Below are positions 1-9,569 of a stretch of DNA of 64,000 bases, one piece after another. The DNA comes from Siphonodentalium dalli (lineage: Eukaryota > Mollusca > Scaphopoda > Gadilida > Siphonodentaliidae), in contig CP136068.1 in assembly GCA_032622095.1 (NCBI GenBank), positions 188,411,309 through 188,475,308 of the forward strand, written 5' to 3'. Each line of letters begins with the position of its first letter. The first letter of the stretch is position 1. A program made the position numbers and the translations under genes. Under the pieces are notes generated by a model. It saw nothing but the letters and a program-made list of their open reading frames with translations, did no database searches and was not told the origin of the DNA.

Positions 1-275
1 AATGGGAGGGGACTTGGTCCAAAATAGCATCAACCCAACTGTTATCCCAAGCTGTTGTGGACCGAGGAGACTTGGTCTACAGCCAATTAATTCCTTCTCA
101 TTTAGAATTTTAGGGAGACAAAGCACACCTGGCAGGCTGTTATAGGTGACAAGTAGCATTATAATCTACTTGTCACCCAGATACAGTGACCGGTCAGTGA
201 CATGTGAACATTTCGAATCAGGTTTAACAGCAGTATCCATAACAATCTATAATAAATATTAGCATATCATGATAA

Positions 276-389
276 AAACAAAGATGACTGATGTGTTTAC
301 CTTCTCGATGAGTTGGGATTTGTTCACTTGTTATATAAACAAAGACATGTAATGTGTTACCTTCTCGATGAGCAGGGATTTGTTCACTT
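276..389 (-). repeat. Tandem duplication of the exon 8 end and its 5' splice site
   Basis: Two ~53-bp copies (276-329 and 337-389) share AAACAAAG followed by TACCTTCTCGATGAG and GGGATTTGTTCACTT on the plus strand. Each contains the last ~30 nt of exon 8 and a GT donor, with exon/intron boundaries at 361 (authentic) and 301 (decoy, GTAAAC). Splicing from the distal donor would add 60 nt that include an in-frame TAA after ATGTCTTTGTTTATA. Confidence 0.85.
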
Positions 390-471
390 CAATACACTTC
401 TGGAGATTGTCTTTGTGCTTTTCTAGCAGTTTTTGCTGAGCAGTTATCTGTCTTCGTAACTCATCGTTTTG
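361..471 (-). CDS. TLK: TLK exon 8 (residues 187-223 of the window product)
   Basis: This exon has 111 nt, 37 codons, phase 0-0, with acceptor CTTTCTGTTTTCAG and donor AAG|GTAACA. The product runs QNDELRRQITAQQKLLEK to LLIEK. It aligns with the vertebrate coiled-coil stretch that reads LRRQI-EQQK-LEKYKERL and ends KKLLIEK. This is the most diagnostic TLK segment here. In the family the region is part of the coiled coil used for dimerisation and activation. The donor end is duplicated 60 bp downstream at 276-389. Confidence 0.95.
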
Positions 472-582
472 CTGAAAACAGAAAGAAATGTGATACCCCA
501 GATTTGTTAATTAGACAAAGCTGCTTTAGATTGGAAATGTTCATGTCCATGTTCAGATCTGAGACATGTTGTTTTGGTTGTT

Positions 583-951
583 TCAGCCACGGGCCATATT
601 ACCATACTGTCTAATATGAATCGTACGTGACACGTAGTGCAGCAACCACACAGGATGTGCCTCAAAATTTGGGCGACATAATGCTAATAATAATTTATGT
701 AATATCATGCAGTGGTCACCACGGAGACGACATGCCAAATTGACAAGACGTGTCGTCGATTGTAAAATCTTGTCTGGATGCTCGTCGTGACTTCTTCCTT
801 TTTTTGTTTTCATTAAGCGAACCAACGAAATTTGTCTAAATGAAATTAATAGACCTAAATCACATGTGAATTCTTCGTATGTTGTGAAGTAGTAACTTTC
901 ATTTTTATCGCGATGCTTCATTTCCAATTCCGCGTTTTTTGCAATCTCCAC
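583..951 (-). other. Intron sequence holding a 122-codon open frame of doubtful meaning
   Basis: The intron between exons 7 and 8 is unique-looking from 472 to 1100. It contains a minus-strand open frame of 122 codons with no domain or motif I can recognise and no convincing splice frame. I describe it only as open reading frame in an intron. Confidence 0.15.
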
Positions 952-1108
952 ATGATTGATAACCGGAGGTCACGGGACAATTTCTCTAAAATCTATACTT
1001 GAAAAATCACTGATGGGTATAGAAAAAAATATATGATGTCATTCACCTGCCTTAGGTATAAGCACCCTTGGTGGTTGCTATCAGTGGATGATAAGACCAT
1101 GCAGTAGC

Positions 1109-2132
1109 CAGACTTTCATTTTTGAGGCGCGCGATCGCTCTTGCGCACCATCGCGCGCCTAAAATTGCAAACCAGCGAGCGATCGATTGCGCACCTAGGC
1201 CAAATGCAGCGAGCGAACCTGATAACGCTATTTTCAGTGTCTACCCAGACTAAATGTCTATTGAAACTGTGCTTCGTCACGTATTTCGACGATGTTGCAT
1301 ATTTTTGTGCCTCCTTAATTGCTTGGCCGCGGAGTTTATTAGATTTGATGATTTCGTCAATGTGTCGCGCACAAGTTTTGCACCACACAGAAACAACCAT
1401 GTCATGACCCTTTGGGTCTTTTTCAGTCCTGTAGCTGATTAAAGAACCAACATTCCATTTTAAAAAGGTTTGGAGTTGGGTGTGGTGTCCCTTGCCCTTA
1501 ACCGGTTCTCCGTCAACGCCATCCATTATTTAAAACGTGCGCACAAGTATAAAACAAAATATCAAATGAACTCAGCAATTCTCCGAAACCAACATTCATT
1601 GTCGGCATACATAAAAAGGTGAGTCCCTCGTGCCACGATGATTGGCAGTTTAAGTTATTTGAGGTCACACGGTGTGACGTGTCGAATGCACTATCTGTCT
1701 GTGAATGATTCGAAGCTAAAAATACATTTCTATGTATAGCTTATGACGTCACATAAATTCCTGGAAAATCACAAGCGAGACCACGTGGCCGGGAGATGTT
1801 GATATTTATTCTGTCTGTGTCAGCATGGAAATATAGGAATCGGAGTATTAAATTGATTCCTTATTAGTAATTATGAATTACAATAAATATAGGAGCATGT
1901 ACAATATAAAAACAGTGTGTAACATTCACTTGTGCTTATGGATCGTGGATTAAGCAGTGTTAAACCATCAAAGAGTTTCACTGGACATCGATCGTGAGTA
2001 AACTAATTCAATTTACGAGGCATTTATGAATGTATTTCCGCTGTTTATTTTATCTTGATAGAAACCGCGCGCCTGGCCAAAATCCAGCGAGCGAGACTAT
2101 GCGCGCCTACATTTTCTAAAAATGAAAGTCTG
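1109..2132 (-). mobile_element. hAT transposon, internally deleted, keeping a transposase 5' exon
   Basis: The terminal inverted repeats are CAGACTTTCATTTTT / AAAAATGAAAGTCTG. An exact 8-bp target duplication GCAGTAGC lies at 1101-1108 and 2133-2140. The CA...TG ends and 8-bp duplication fit the hAT superfamily. Subterminal GCGCGC and CCAGCGAGCGA motifs occur at both ends. The element carries a transposase N-terminal fragment (1116-1526) and no catalytic core, so it is nonautonomous. It lies in the TLK intron between exons 7 and 8. Confidence 0.88.
1116..1526 (-). pseudogene. hAT transposase N-terminal zinc-finger exon (remnant)
   Basis: The open frame has 136 codons and begins MDGVDGEPVKGKG. 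Residues ~18-92 look like the BED/TTF-type zinc finger that starts many hAT transposases: an aromatic FLKWNVGSLISY stretch, then C49-x2-C52 in VWCKTCARH, and H86-x4-H91 in KHSFNRHL. Beyond about residue 92 the frame simply reads into the element's other terminal repeat, so this is the first exon fused to the 3' end by internal deletion. No DDE or hAT dimerisation domain is present. Confidence 0.6.
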
Positions 2133-2639
2133 GCAGTAGCTACAGCATTTAGGAAAGCCCAATGTCAACAACAAATGACAAACTTACGCAGATACATAAA
2201 TAAGCTTACGCTGCCTTTGTGCAGAACAAACATTTCAGCTTACAATATTTAAACCAGATCACCATTTCTAAAAACTTAATGTGCTATGCACCAGACCTTC
2301 TCTCAGTACTGGTATATTGTACTCTTTAATTCGAAAATTCAAATTTACACAAGACTTTTGGAGCCCATGTCAATTATTGAGGTAATAAATTACAACCTCT
2401 CTGTAATCACTTTCTAGGCCAAGAAAATCAAATTATGGTTGAAAAATATATGAATATATCTAAATTGGTGATTGAGTTTTGAACTTTAAAATTTTTTGGA
2501 TAAATTTGCAAATAATTTTTTTATGAGGCTTTCGTTAGGTGATGAGTGAAAAGTTTAGCGATATTTGTTAAGGCGTGTATGAAGATCAATGAAAAATAGA
2601 TGACTCAACATAATTTGATTAACTACATGGACACATGCT

Positions 2640-2750
2640 GACATTGCAACGATGATGATGGATGATGATGAAGATTGACAAAGACGGAGATAACAAAGTC
2701 GACGACGGTGATAAGGCTGATGATGATGATGATGATGACAACTACGACAG
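2640..2750. repeat. GAT-type microsatellite cluster
   Basis: Interrupted (GAT)n/(GAC)n runs such as GATGATGATGATGATGA. The preceding 2141-2640 is plain AT-rich intron in which I see no feature. Confidence 0.8.
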
Positions 2751-2818
2751 CAAATGTTGGCATGTAAGTGACCCCATTGTATATGTATATATCCATGTTC
2801 TGCAATAATTTACAGCTT

Positions 2819-3048
2819 TGACAATTACAGTGTAGCAGGTGGCTGACAATTACACCATAGCAGGTGGCTGACAATTACACCATAGCAGGTGGCTGACAAT
2901 TACACCATAGCAGGTGGCTGACAATTACATCATAGCAGGAGGCTGACAATTACAGCATAGCAGGAGGCTGACAATTACACCATAGCAGGTGGCTGACAAT
3001 TACACCATAGCAGGTGGCTGACAATTACACCATAGCAGGTGGCTGACA
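2819..3048. repeat. 25-bp minisatellite, about 9 copies
   Basis: The unit is GACAATTACACCATAGCAGG followed by TGGCT, with few substitutions. It lies ~130 bp downstream (in gene sense) of the exon 7 donor, inside the TLK intron. Confidence 0.9.
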
Positions 3049-3174
3049 ACACAGTATTTTTATTTATTTGACCTAATCATTCCAAGATAGAAATATAATA
3101 CAAAAATAATATGTTTTAAAATCACCACAAAAGAAAATAGTTATTATATATAAAACATATAGCTTAACACATAC

Positions 3175-3267
3175 CCTGAGAAGTTCATCGATTCGGGTAT
3201 CTTTTCTCTCCATATCCGTCGATGATTTATTCTCGAGACCGTACAAATGATTCATTGTCATATCAGT
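3175..3267 (-). CDS. TLK: TLK exon 7 (residues 156-186)
   Basis: This exon has 93 nt, 31 codons, phase 0-0, with acceptor CACTGTATTTTCAG and donor AGG|GTATGT. The product begins TDMTMNHLYGLENK and ends KDTRIDELLR. It matches the vertebrate segment QTDLTM-x5-ALE-x8-EKKEGRIDDLLR, the start of the first TLK coiled coil. The first two residues (TD) complete an LC8-type motif begun by exon 6. Confidence 0.93.
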
Positions 3268-3585
3268 CTGAAAATACAGTGAAGAAAATTATAGCGCTTG
3301 CATTTTTCATAATGTTTTAGTATTGCCCAGACACAGGCCCACTTATCTTAAGTCCATTTTCTGACAATATTAGTGGAAGTTTGTCATCGGAAAGTTGACT
3401 TGCAATAACAGGGCTTAAATGAGAATCAACGATAATCAGAATCAACGATTCTCATGTTGATCCTCACAAGATCCACTAATTTGATGAACTTTCTCAATAA
3501 ATAGATTCCAATATTGACTCTCGTAAAATGTGTAAATTTTAAACCCTGTAATAAATTTATAGTGACCCATAGGTGAACTGCAGGC

Positions 3586-3837
3586 CAAGCCTTGAAATAG
3601 CGTGCCTGTCATTTGCAGAATGAGGTCCCCAGATGGTGAATTTAGTGATGCTACCCTGCATAGCGGGCTAGCATCACCAAATTCACCCTCTAGGAACCTC
3701 ATTCTGCTGAGTTGTAAGCAGAATAAGGTCCCCAGAGAGTGAATTTGGTGATGCTAGCCCACTATGTGGGGTAGCATCACTAAATTCACCCTCTGGGGAC
3801 CACATTCTACAAATGACAGACACTATTTCAAGGCTTG
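3586..3837. mobile_element. Family A hAT-type MITE, double-hairpin form (A1)
   Basis: The ends are CAAGCCTTGAAATAG / CTATTTCAAGGCTTG. Near-perfect 8-bp target duplications are CTGCAGGC (3578-3585) and CTGTAGGC (3838-3845). The interior is two successive ~90-bp hairpins, each reading GCAGAATGAGGTCCCCAGAG ... loop GC(A/T)T(A/G)GCGGGCTAGCATCAC ... back to CCTCATTCTGC, so the whole element and each half are palindromic. Confidence 0.88.
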
Positions 3838-3840
3838 CTG

Positions 3841-4253
3841 TAGGCCTGAGTCTAGTGTGCCTGTCATTTGCAGAATGAGGTGCCCAGAGGGTGAATTAAG
3901 TGACGCTATCTCGCAAAAATTCACCCTCTGGGCACCTCATTCTGCTTAGGCCTCATCTTCTCTTAAAAGTTTCTTTATTATCAAATTTCTAAAAATACTC
4001 TGTCACATAGATTCTATTTCTTTTTTAGTTTAGTTTCACTTTTTCCCCAAATTGGTCCCAATGGGTGTACGTCACAATATTCACCATTTGGGAACTTCAA
4101 TGAGTTCAATCTGAGTCTATGTCTCCCATAGCAGATGAGGCCATGCAGAATGAGGTCCCCAGAGGGTGAATTCAGTGATGCTAGCCCAATATGCGGGATA
4201 GCGACACTAATTCACCCTCTGGGGGCCTCATTCTGCACACTAAACTCAGGCTT
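3841..4253. mobile_element. Family A MITE, long form with a hairpin at each end (A2)
   Basis: The ends resemble AAGCCTGAGTTTAGTGTG. Family A hairpins at ~3871-3947 and ~4144-4237 flank a spacer holding TCCCAATGGGTGTACGTCAC and a TCTGAGTCTATG block that recur in other long copies. A1 appears to have inserted right at its left end. Confidence 0.75.
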
Positions 4254-5478
4254 TATGGGTGATCTGTCGTGACCTGGCCCCAAATGTGTTAGCTGGTTTA
4301 GCGTTAGATCATGTCATGAACCTCTACTCTGGCTATGCACAAGCCTGCAAATAGCGTGTCCGTCATTTGCAGAATGAGGTCCCCAGAGGGTTAATTTAGT
4401 GACGCATAGCCAAGCCTGCAAATAGCGTGTCTGTCATTTGCAAAACGAGCTCCCCCAGAGGGTGAATTTAGTGACGCTACCCCGCATAGCGGGCTAGCAT
4501 CACTAAATTCACCCTCTGCTTAGGCTTCATCTTCTGGGAAGTATCTATGGTATCAAATTAAGATTGTTTTTAGTTATGTTTTCCCATCTGGGTAGTTTCT
4601 ATATCCCCTAATTTGCAGAAGATAAAATCCATAATCGAGGCGCCCAATGGGTGAACATCGCCAACTTCAACTGGGAAACTTCTATCTGATCCTAGGTCTA
4701 CCATAGCAGTTGAGGGCCTAAGCAGAATGAGGTCCCCAGAGGGTGAATTTAGTGATGCTAGCCCACTATGCGGGGTAGCGTCACTAAATTCACCCTCTGG
4801 GGGACCTCATTCTGCAAATGACAGACACGCTATTTGCAGGCTTGGCTATGCATGTGGAGGTCATACCGGTATTCCACCAGTTCAAAACCTGAGAACTTTT
4901 TGATGTTATGACGGAAGTTTATAACATTAAAAAACAGTGCATATAATATATTTCTTAGTTAATAACTGTTCCTTAATCCGAGATTGCATGATTTAAGTGA
5001 CTTTGGTGAGTGATTTTGCTTTGCTTCGCTTACAATCATAGAATGTCTCCAAGATAATTAATTCAATGTTTATTGCGATATTAGCTCTCAAAATTCACAA
5101 AAAACATGAAATCTCGAGCACCCATCCTGTGAAATAGATTATTAAGGAACAAGTATCAACAAATCAATATATTCCCTGCGTTGTTTGTTCAATGTTATAA
5201 AGTTCCCCCGTCAGGACAGGTTACAACATAAACAAAATTCCCATGTTTTGAATGGGTGGAACAGGATCTCTACATGCGTAGCCAGAGTAGAGATTCATGA
5301 CATGGTCTACTCGCAACCCATTGGAGTTTTGGTTATATCTAAATCTGACCTTTACATCGACACGTAATTTCCCAATCTCGCAACCCTTTCAGAATATCAA
5401 AAAGTTCCCAGGTTTTGAACTGGTGGAATATGATCTCTACGGGCGTAGCTAGAGTAGAGATTCATGGCACGATCCATA
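4254..5478. mobile_element. Inverted-repeat element interrupted by A3
   Basis: The segment ATGTCATGAACCTCTACTCT (4304-4323) and the block after A3 (CCACCAGTTCAAAACCTGAG) recur inverted at ~5275-5310 and ~5395-5470. This gives long imperfect inverted repeats around a central AT-rich part. I cannot define the exact ends or class. Confidence 0.5.
4340..4844. mobile_element. Family A MITE, long form (A3), exact target duplication
   Basis: The ends are CAAGCCTGCAAATAGCGTGT and its complement. The exact 8-bp target duplication GCTATGCA lies at 4332-4339 and 4845-4852. It contains three hairpin arms: a truncated copy at ~4375-4405, one at 4437-4515 and one at 4721-4815. Confidence 0.88.
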
Positions 5479-5486
5479 TTAGCATG

Positions 5487-6425
5487 TAGGGCCGTAACGA
5501 TTAAGAGCTCCATGATTCGATTCGAATAACGATGTTTCCCTGACGATTCGATGTGCATCGCAATGCAGCTACTCTAGAGTACATGTATGATATCTGATAT
5601 CAGCGGGACAAGCGGGTCATTTAGAGCATACCTTATCATGATAACTGTTCAATATTGTAATACCGATGGGGTACTTGTCTTATCAATGAAACTAATCTAT
5701 ATCAGTTCTTAATATTTATTCACATCTGGATATGATAAGAAATGTTTTCAACGAGTGTAGTTGAATCATTTTGCGGGTAAAATCGGGGTTGTGATAATTC
5801 AAAATAAAAGGTCGCAGACCACATGTCCCCCGACTCGAGTGGTAAACTTCATGATTGGATTTGTTAGAAGGATACTATTTGCAACAATGTTATACAGTAT
5901 AAAGATGTTGCAAACCACCGCAAAATTTCTTGGACAAAACAACCCGATGAACAAACGCATGCAAACGCGAAAAAAATGATATTTTTGTATTAGCTATATA
6001 GATGTTGCAAATCACCAACATGTTAGGAACAATATCCCAGAGTTTCAAATCTCTACATTTAAAACTGTAGGAGGAGTTGATTACACCATGAAGGTACCCA
6101 ATCTCATCCAAAAGGCAAAAATGTTCAAAATTTTCTAAGTCGAAACCCCACCCAAAATATGGAAAAACTTATATTTTTGATTAGCTATATAGATGTTGCA
6201 AATCACCAACATGTTAGGAACAATATCCCAGAGTTTCAAATCTCTACGTTTAAAACTGTAGGAGGAGTTGATTACACCATGAAGGTACCCAATCTCGGAC
6301 GCACGGACTCACGGAAACGTCGGGGGACAAATACAGAATGGAATCGGCAATGAAATGAATCGTGAATCGCATCGAGAACCGGAAATCGTGATGCATCAAA
6401 ATTGTGATGAATCGTTACAGCCCTA
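5487..6425. mobile_element. Nonautonomous hAT element, 939 bp
   Basis: The ends are TAGGGCCGTAACGATT / AATCGTTACAGCCCTA with an exact 8-bp target duplication TTAGCATG (5479-5486 and 6426-6433). Inside, a ~185-bp segment starting near TTAGCTATATAGATGTTGCA is duplicated in tandem (5990-6110 and 6177-6297). No transposase frame is visible. Confidence 0.87.
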
Positions 6426-6433
6426 TTAGCATG

Positions 6434-7522
6434 GTCAATGTTGTGAAATTGGGTTTCTAATCAGTGGGAGATAATTCAATCGGAAGTGAGCGGAGCCGGA
6501 GCGGCAATAAGTTTGTACCGTAAAGTGAACCGGAATTCTCGGCACAAGAAGTGACGAGATCGACGAGAGAACTAACAGAGAAACCAAACTGAACACATCA
6601 TATATTTGTTGCTGTTTTCATTATTATCTGATCACATCTTCACGCTTCTGCATATATTTATTGGTGAGTATAAACCTTATTATCTTGTGCATGTATTAAA
6701 GTAACATTTACTTGTTCTATACCCATTTCTACATCAATGATGTCAATTTTCACAATTGAAAGAGAATACAAATTTACACAGAATACTTCAGTGATATCCT
6801 TGTTCCATGTCCCACACCGTTCATTTCGTTCAGAGGACAAACTTCTTTTGACACCATCTGGTGCTAATTTGATCACGATTGGCTACCATTCTTTTAAAGT
6901 TACTTTTCCAAATGCATGGCATCCTGTCATTGAAATTAAAAAGAGCCACCAACTCTTGACGACTTCACAAAGTCACTAAAAACTTACATGTTTGTGCGGC
7001 TTTTCAGAAAATGACTTTGATATTATGTATATTGGGGATAAGTGCTATACAAATATTATTATTATTATTACACTTGGGCTGGAATGATACACTTGTTCAT
7101 GATACGATACATGATCAGTGATACGATATATCACAATACACTAAATAAATACCACTCGAATTATCAGAACTATCATGTTTATAACTGTAGAAAGAAATCA
7201 ATTAAAACTAAAATGCAATTTGTTTGCTAGTTGAGTCAAATACACATATATATAGACAGGTAAACTTGATAGAAAATTACAGGCGTTGCTCATTTACACA
7301 TAACATGCCCATCTTCAGAAATTACTTGATTTCCTACACAGTTACTATTATTAACTACAGATGGGCATCTCATTGAAATACCATAACAATTTTGAATGTC
7401 TCAAATTAAGGTGAGAATCAGTTATCATGAGACCTACATAAAAAGGTGTAAATATCATCACATGACAGGTGTAAACAATATCATAAAAATGCGAGGACAG
7501 GTGTCCAAAACATGACCCTTAC
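6434..7522. other. TLK intron, no feature except an ATT microsatellite
   Basis: AT-rich intron sequence. A short (ATT)n run is at ~7052-7072. I see no exon, element ends or hairpin here. Confidence 0.6.
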
Positions 7523-7618
7523 CTGGATACACTTAGAAGGTGAGAAGACAGGCGCGGGTGGATAACCTCCGAGGCTGTTAGAGTTACTACTCCCTCCTGG
7601 AGACGACGACGTGTAAGT
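7523..7618 (-). CDS. TLK: TLK exon 6 (residues 124-155)
   Basis: This exon has 96 nt, 32 codons, phase 0-0, with acceptor CGTCGTCTTTATTTTAG and donor CAG|GTAAGG. The product begins TYTSSSPGGSSNSNS and ends VFSPSKCIQ. It is the Ser/Gly/Pro linker of the TLK N-terminus. The acceptor chosen is the only one that keeps frame with both neighbours: the downstream CTCCAG site shifts the frame and an upstream duplicated site hits TAG. SKCIQ plus TD from exon 7 forms an LC8 (DYNLL) binding consensus. Confidence 0.88.
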
Positions 7619-7650
7619 CTAAAATAAAGACGACGACGTATAAGTCTAAA
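7594..7650 (-). repeat. 27-bp duplication of the exon 6 acceptor
   Basis: In gene sense TTTTAGACTTATACGTCGTC is followed 27 nt later by TTTTAGACTTACACGTCGTC. Both copies give an AG acceptor. Using the upstream one would read ACT TAT ACG TCG TCG TCT TTA TTT TAG, a stop made by the authentic acceptor itself. Confidence 0.85.
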
Positions 7651-7688
7651 ATGAAGCAAATGCCAGTAAAGCAACAGAAGTGTAAGTT

Positions 7689-7897
7689 CAAGCCTTGAAA
7701 TAGGGTGTCTGTCATTTGCAGAATGAGGTCCCCAGAGGGTGAATTTAGTGATGCTACCACGCATAGCGGGCTAGCATCACCAAAATCACCCTCTGGAGAC
7801 CTCATTCTGCTGAGGTGTAAGCAGAATGAGGTCCCCAGAGGGTGACTAAATTCATCCTCTGGGGACCTCATTCTGCAAATGACAGACACCCTATTTC
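7689..7897. mobile_element. Family A MITE, double-hairpin form, right end damaged (A4)
   Basis: The left end CAAGCCTTGAAATAGG is intact. One full hairpin (7720-7810) and a collapsed second one (7824-7875) follow. The right end stops at CCCTATTTCTTG. It lies 70 bp upstream of exon 6 in gene sense. Confidence 0.8.
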
Positions 7898-8514
7898 TTG
7901 TTGCTTTTATAATTACCACTCAGTCCTTCCCACGAGGAAAATTCAGCGAGAGCATTTATTGGCTCCCCTAATTCAGAAGACGGGTGTAATATTGCACCCA
8001 TAATATAATCTTAAGTTGGGTTTTTCTCAAACAAAATGCCATTGTGGAATAGAGCTATGTCCAGTTACACTTTAATATGGCATAATTCAACTGAGACGCT
8101 AAAGGATCTAAATAAACCTTAAAATAGTTCAATATTTAATCAACAATTACAGTCTCCATAAATATTTTGAGAAGAGGGATGAGTACAAATTTTAGCACCC
8201 GTGAATTGAAAATTACGAGTGTGTACGGGTGCGAGAGCAATTGCTCTCCTCTCCCGGTAAGGACTGACGACCAATTAATACGATTCTCACAAATGTTTAC
8301 TGTGCTGGACATATACTCCATATTTGTAATCAATTTATTAGATCATCTTGGGAAAGCCGCATCATCCTACAAAAGCGAATTGATCACAGATCTACGAACG
8401 TAAATCTGTTAGGATTTCGTCGGTTTATCAAAGAGAACTGGAGACCAGAGGACAGATCCTGAGGAGAGCAATCAGTCACTCATTGATGAGTAGTTCAGAT
8501 AAATATGACTCATT
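7898..8514. other. TLK intron, nothing recognised
   Basis: No exon, element end or strong hairpin seen; open frames of up to 78 codons here lack any support. Confidence 0.5.
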
Positions 8515-8895
8515 CTGCACTTATTTCCCTCAGATAAATATGACTCTCATTCTGCACTTATGAAATGTTCAGATAATATGAACAAATGAACATTTCCCTC
8601 AGATAAATATGACTCTCATTCTGCACTTATGAAATGTTCAGATAATATGAACAAATGAACATTTCCCTCAGATAAATATGACTCTCATTCTGCACTTATG
8701 AAATGTTCAGATAATATGAACAAATGAACATTTCCCTCAGATAAATATGACTCTCATTCTGCACTTATGAAATGTTCAGATAATATGAACAAATGAACAT
8801 TTCCCTCAGATAAATATGACTCTCATTCTGCACTTATGAAATGTTCAGATAATATGAACAAATGAACATTTCCCTCCGATAAATATGACTCATTC
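8515..8895. repeat. 69-bp tandem repeat, about 5 copies
   Basis: The unit starts CAGATAAATATGACTCTCAT and ends GAACATTTCCCT, with starts at 8531, 8600, 8669, 8738 and 8807. It grew out of a dispersed repeat: CATTTCCC, TTCAGATAATA and ATTCATTTGGAGGG pieces recur at ~8970-9110, 44940-45070, 46330-46580 and 59470-59570. Confidence 0.9.
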
Positions 8896-9142
8896 TGCAC
8901 TTTTATTATCTCTCGCCTGTTTATTTTCCTGAACACATAAACACAGTTATAAAAGTATACATAGCAACAGTCTATTATTCATTTGGAGGGTGCTCAGGTA
9001 ATAAAAGCAGACAATAGACAGAAAATACAAGAGCAGTATGATTCATATTTATTCGTGGGAAATGTTCAGATAATAAGTTCAACAAATGACCTACTAAACC
9101 ATCCATCAATGAGTATTTAGTAAAGAAAGTTAATGTACTTAC

Positions 9143-9226
9143 GTAAGACAAGCCTTGAGGTGACGGTGACTTTGGACCAATGGAGGAAACTGTTTGAAAA
9201 TTTCTGTTTGGAGATTGACACTGGTG
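9143..9226 (-). CDS. TLK: TLK exon 5 (residues 96-123)
   Basis: This exon has 84 nt, 28 codons, phase 0-0, with acceptor TATTTCATTACAG and donor TAC|GTAAGT. The product begins HQCQSPNRNFQTVSSIGPK and ends SPSPQGLSY. Low-complexity Ser/Pro/Gln linker, as expected between KIxxYF and the coiled coil in TLKs. Two SP dipeptides could be proline-directed phosphosites. The sequence is poorly conserved, so the call rests on splice signals, phase and position. Confidence 0.8.
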
Positions 9227-9239
9227 CTGTAATGAAATA

Positions 9240-9560
9240 ATACAAATTTATAGATAGGGCCAAAAAAAACCTCCCATCTAGAGGTGATCCTAAACATGCC
9301 TGAAAATTTTCAAAACATTTCTCCAATAAATGCATGCTGCATGGTGTGTCGATGGATTCAAATTTGAAATTCAAAATGGCTGCTGGCAGCCATTTCTTTT
9401 TACGAATTTGGAAAAAATCGATGGCTCCCATCAAGAGGTCACCCGAAGATCCATATGAAATTTGGTGATGATATGGATGAGGGGATGCGGCCTGTAGGGT
9501 GAGCCAAAGGAAGTTGTTGATAACGCTAAGAATTTTCAACAAAATCCTTCTTGCCAGCAA
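9240..9560. repeat. Family E interspersed repeat, fragment
   Basis: It contains AAATTCAAAATGGCTGCTGG and GGCTCCCATCAAGAGGTCAC, shared with 63590-63900. Abuts the larger E copy at 9570. Confidence 0.7.
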
Positions 9561-9569
9561 ACAAAAATT

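Noticed and set aside
7519-7764. Alternative frame of exon 6 reading EGVVTLTASEVIHPR
   Set aside because: It would follow use of the CTCCAG acceptor; joining exon 7 in that phase gives an immediate TGA, whereas the chosen acceptor fits both neighbours and the LC8/QTD-TM context.
9117-9560. 147-codon minus-strand frame over TLK exon 5
   Set aside because: The frame is not the one used by exon 5; it reads a family E repeat and the exon in a phase that does not fit exons 4 or 6.
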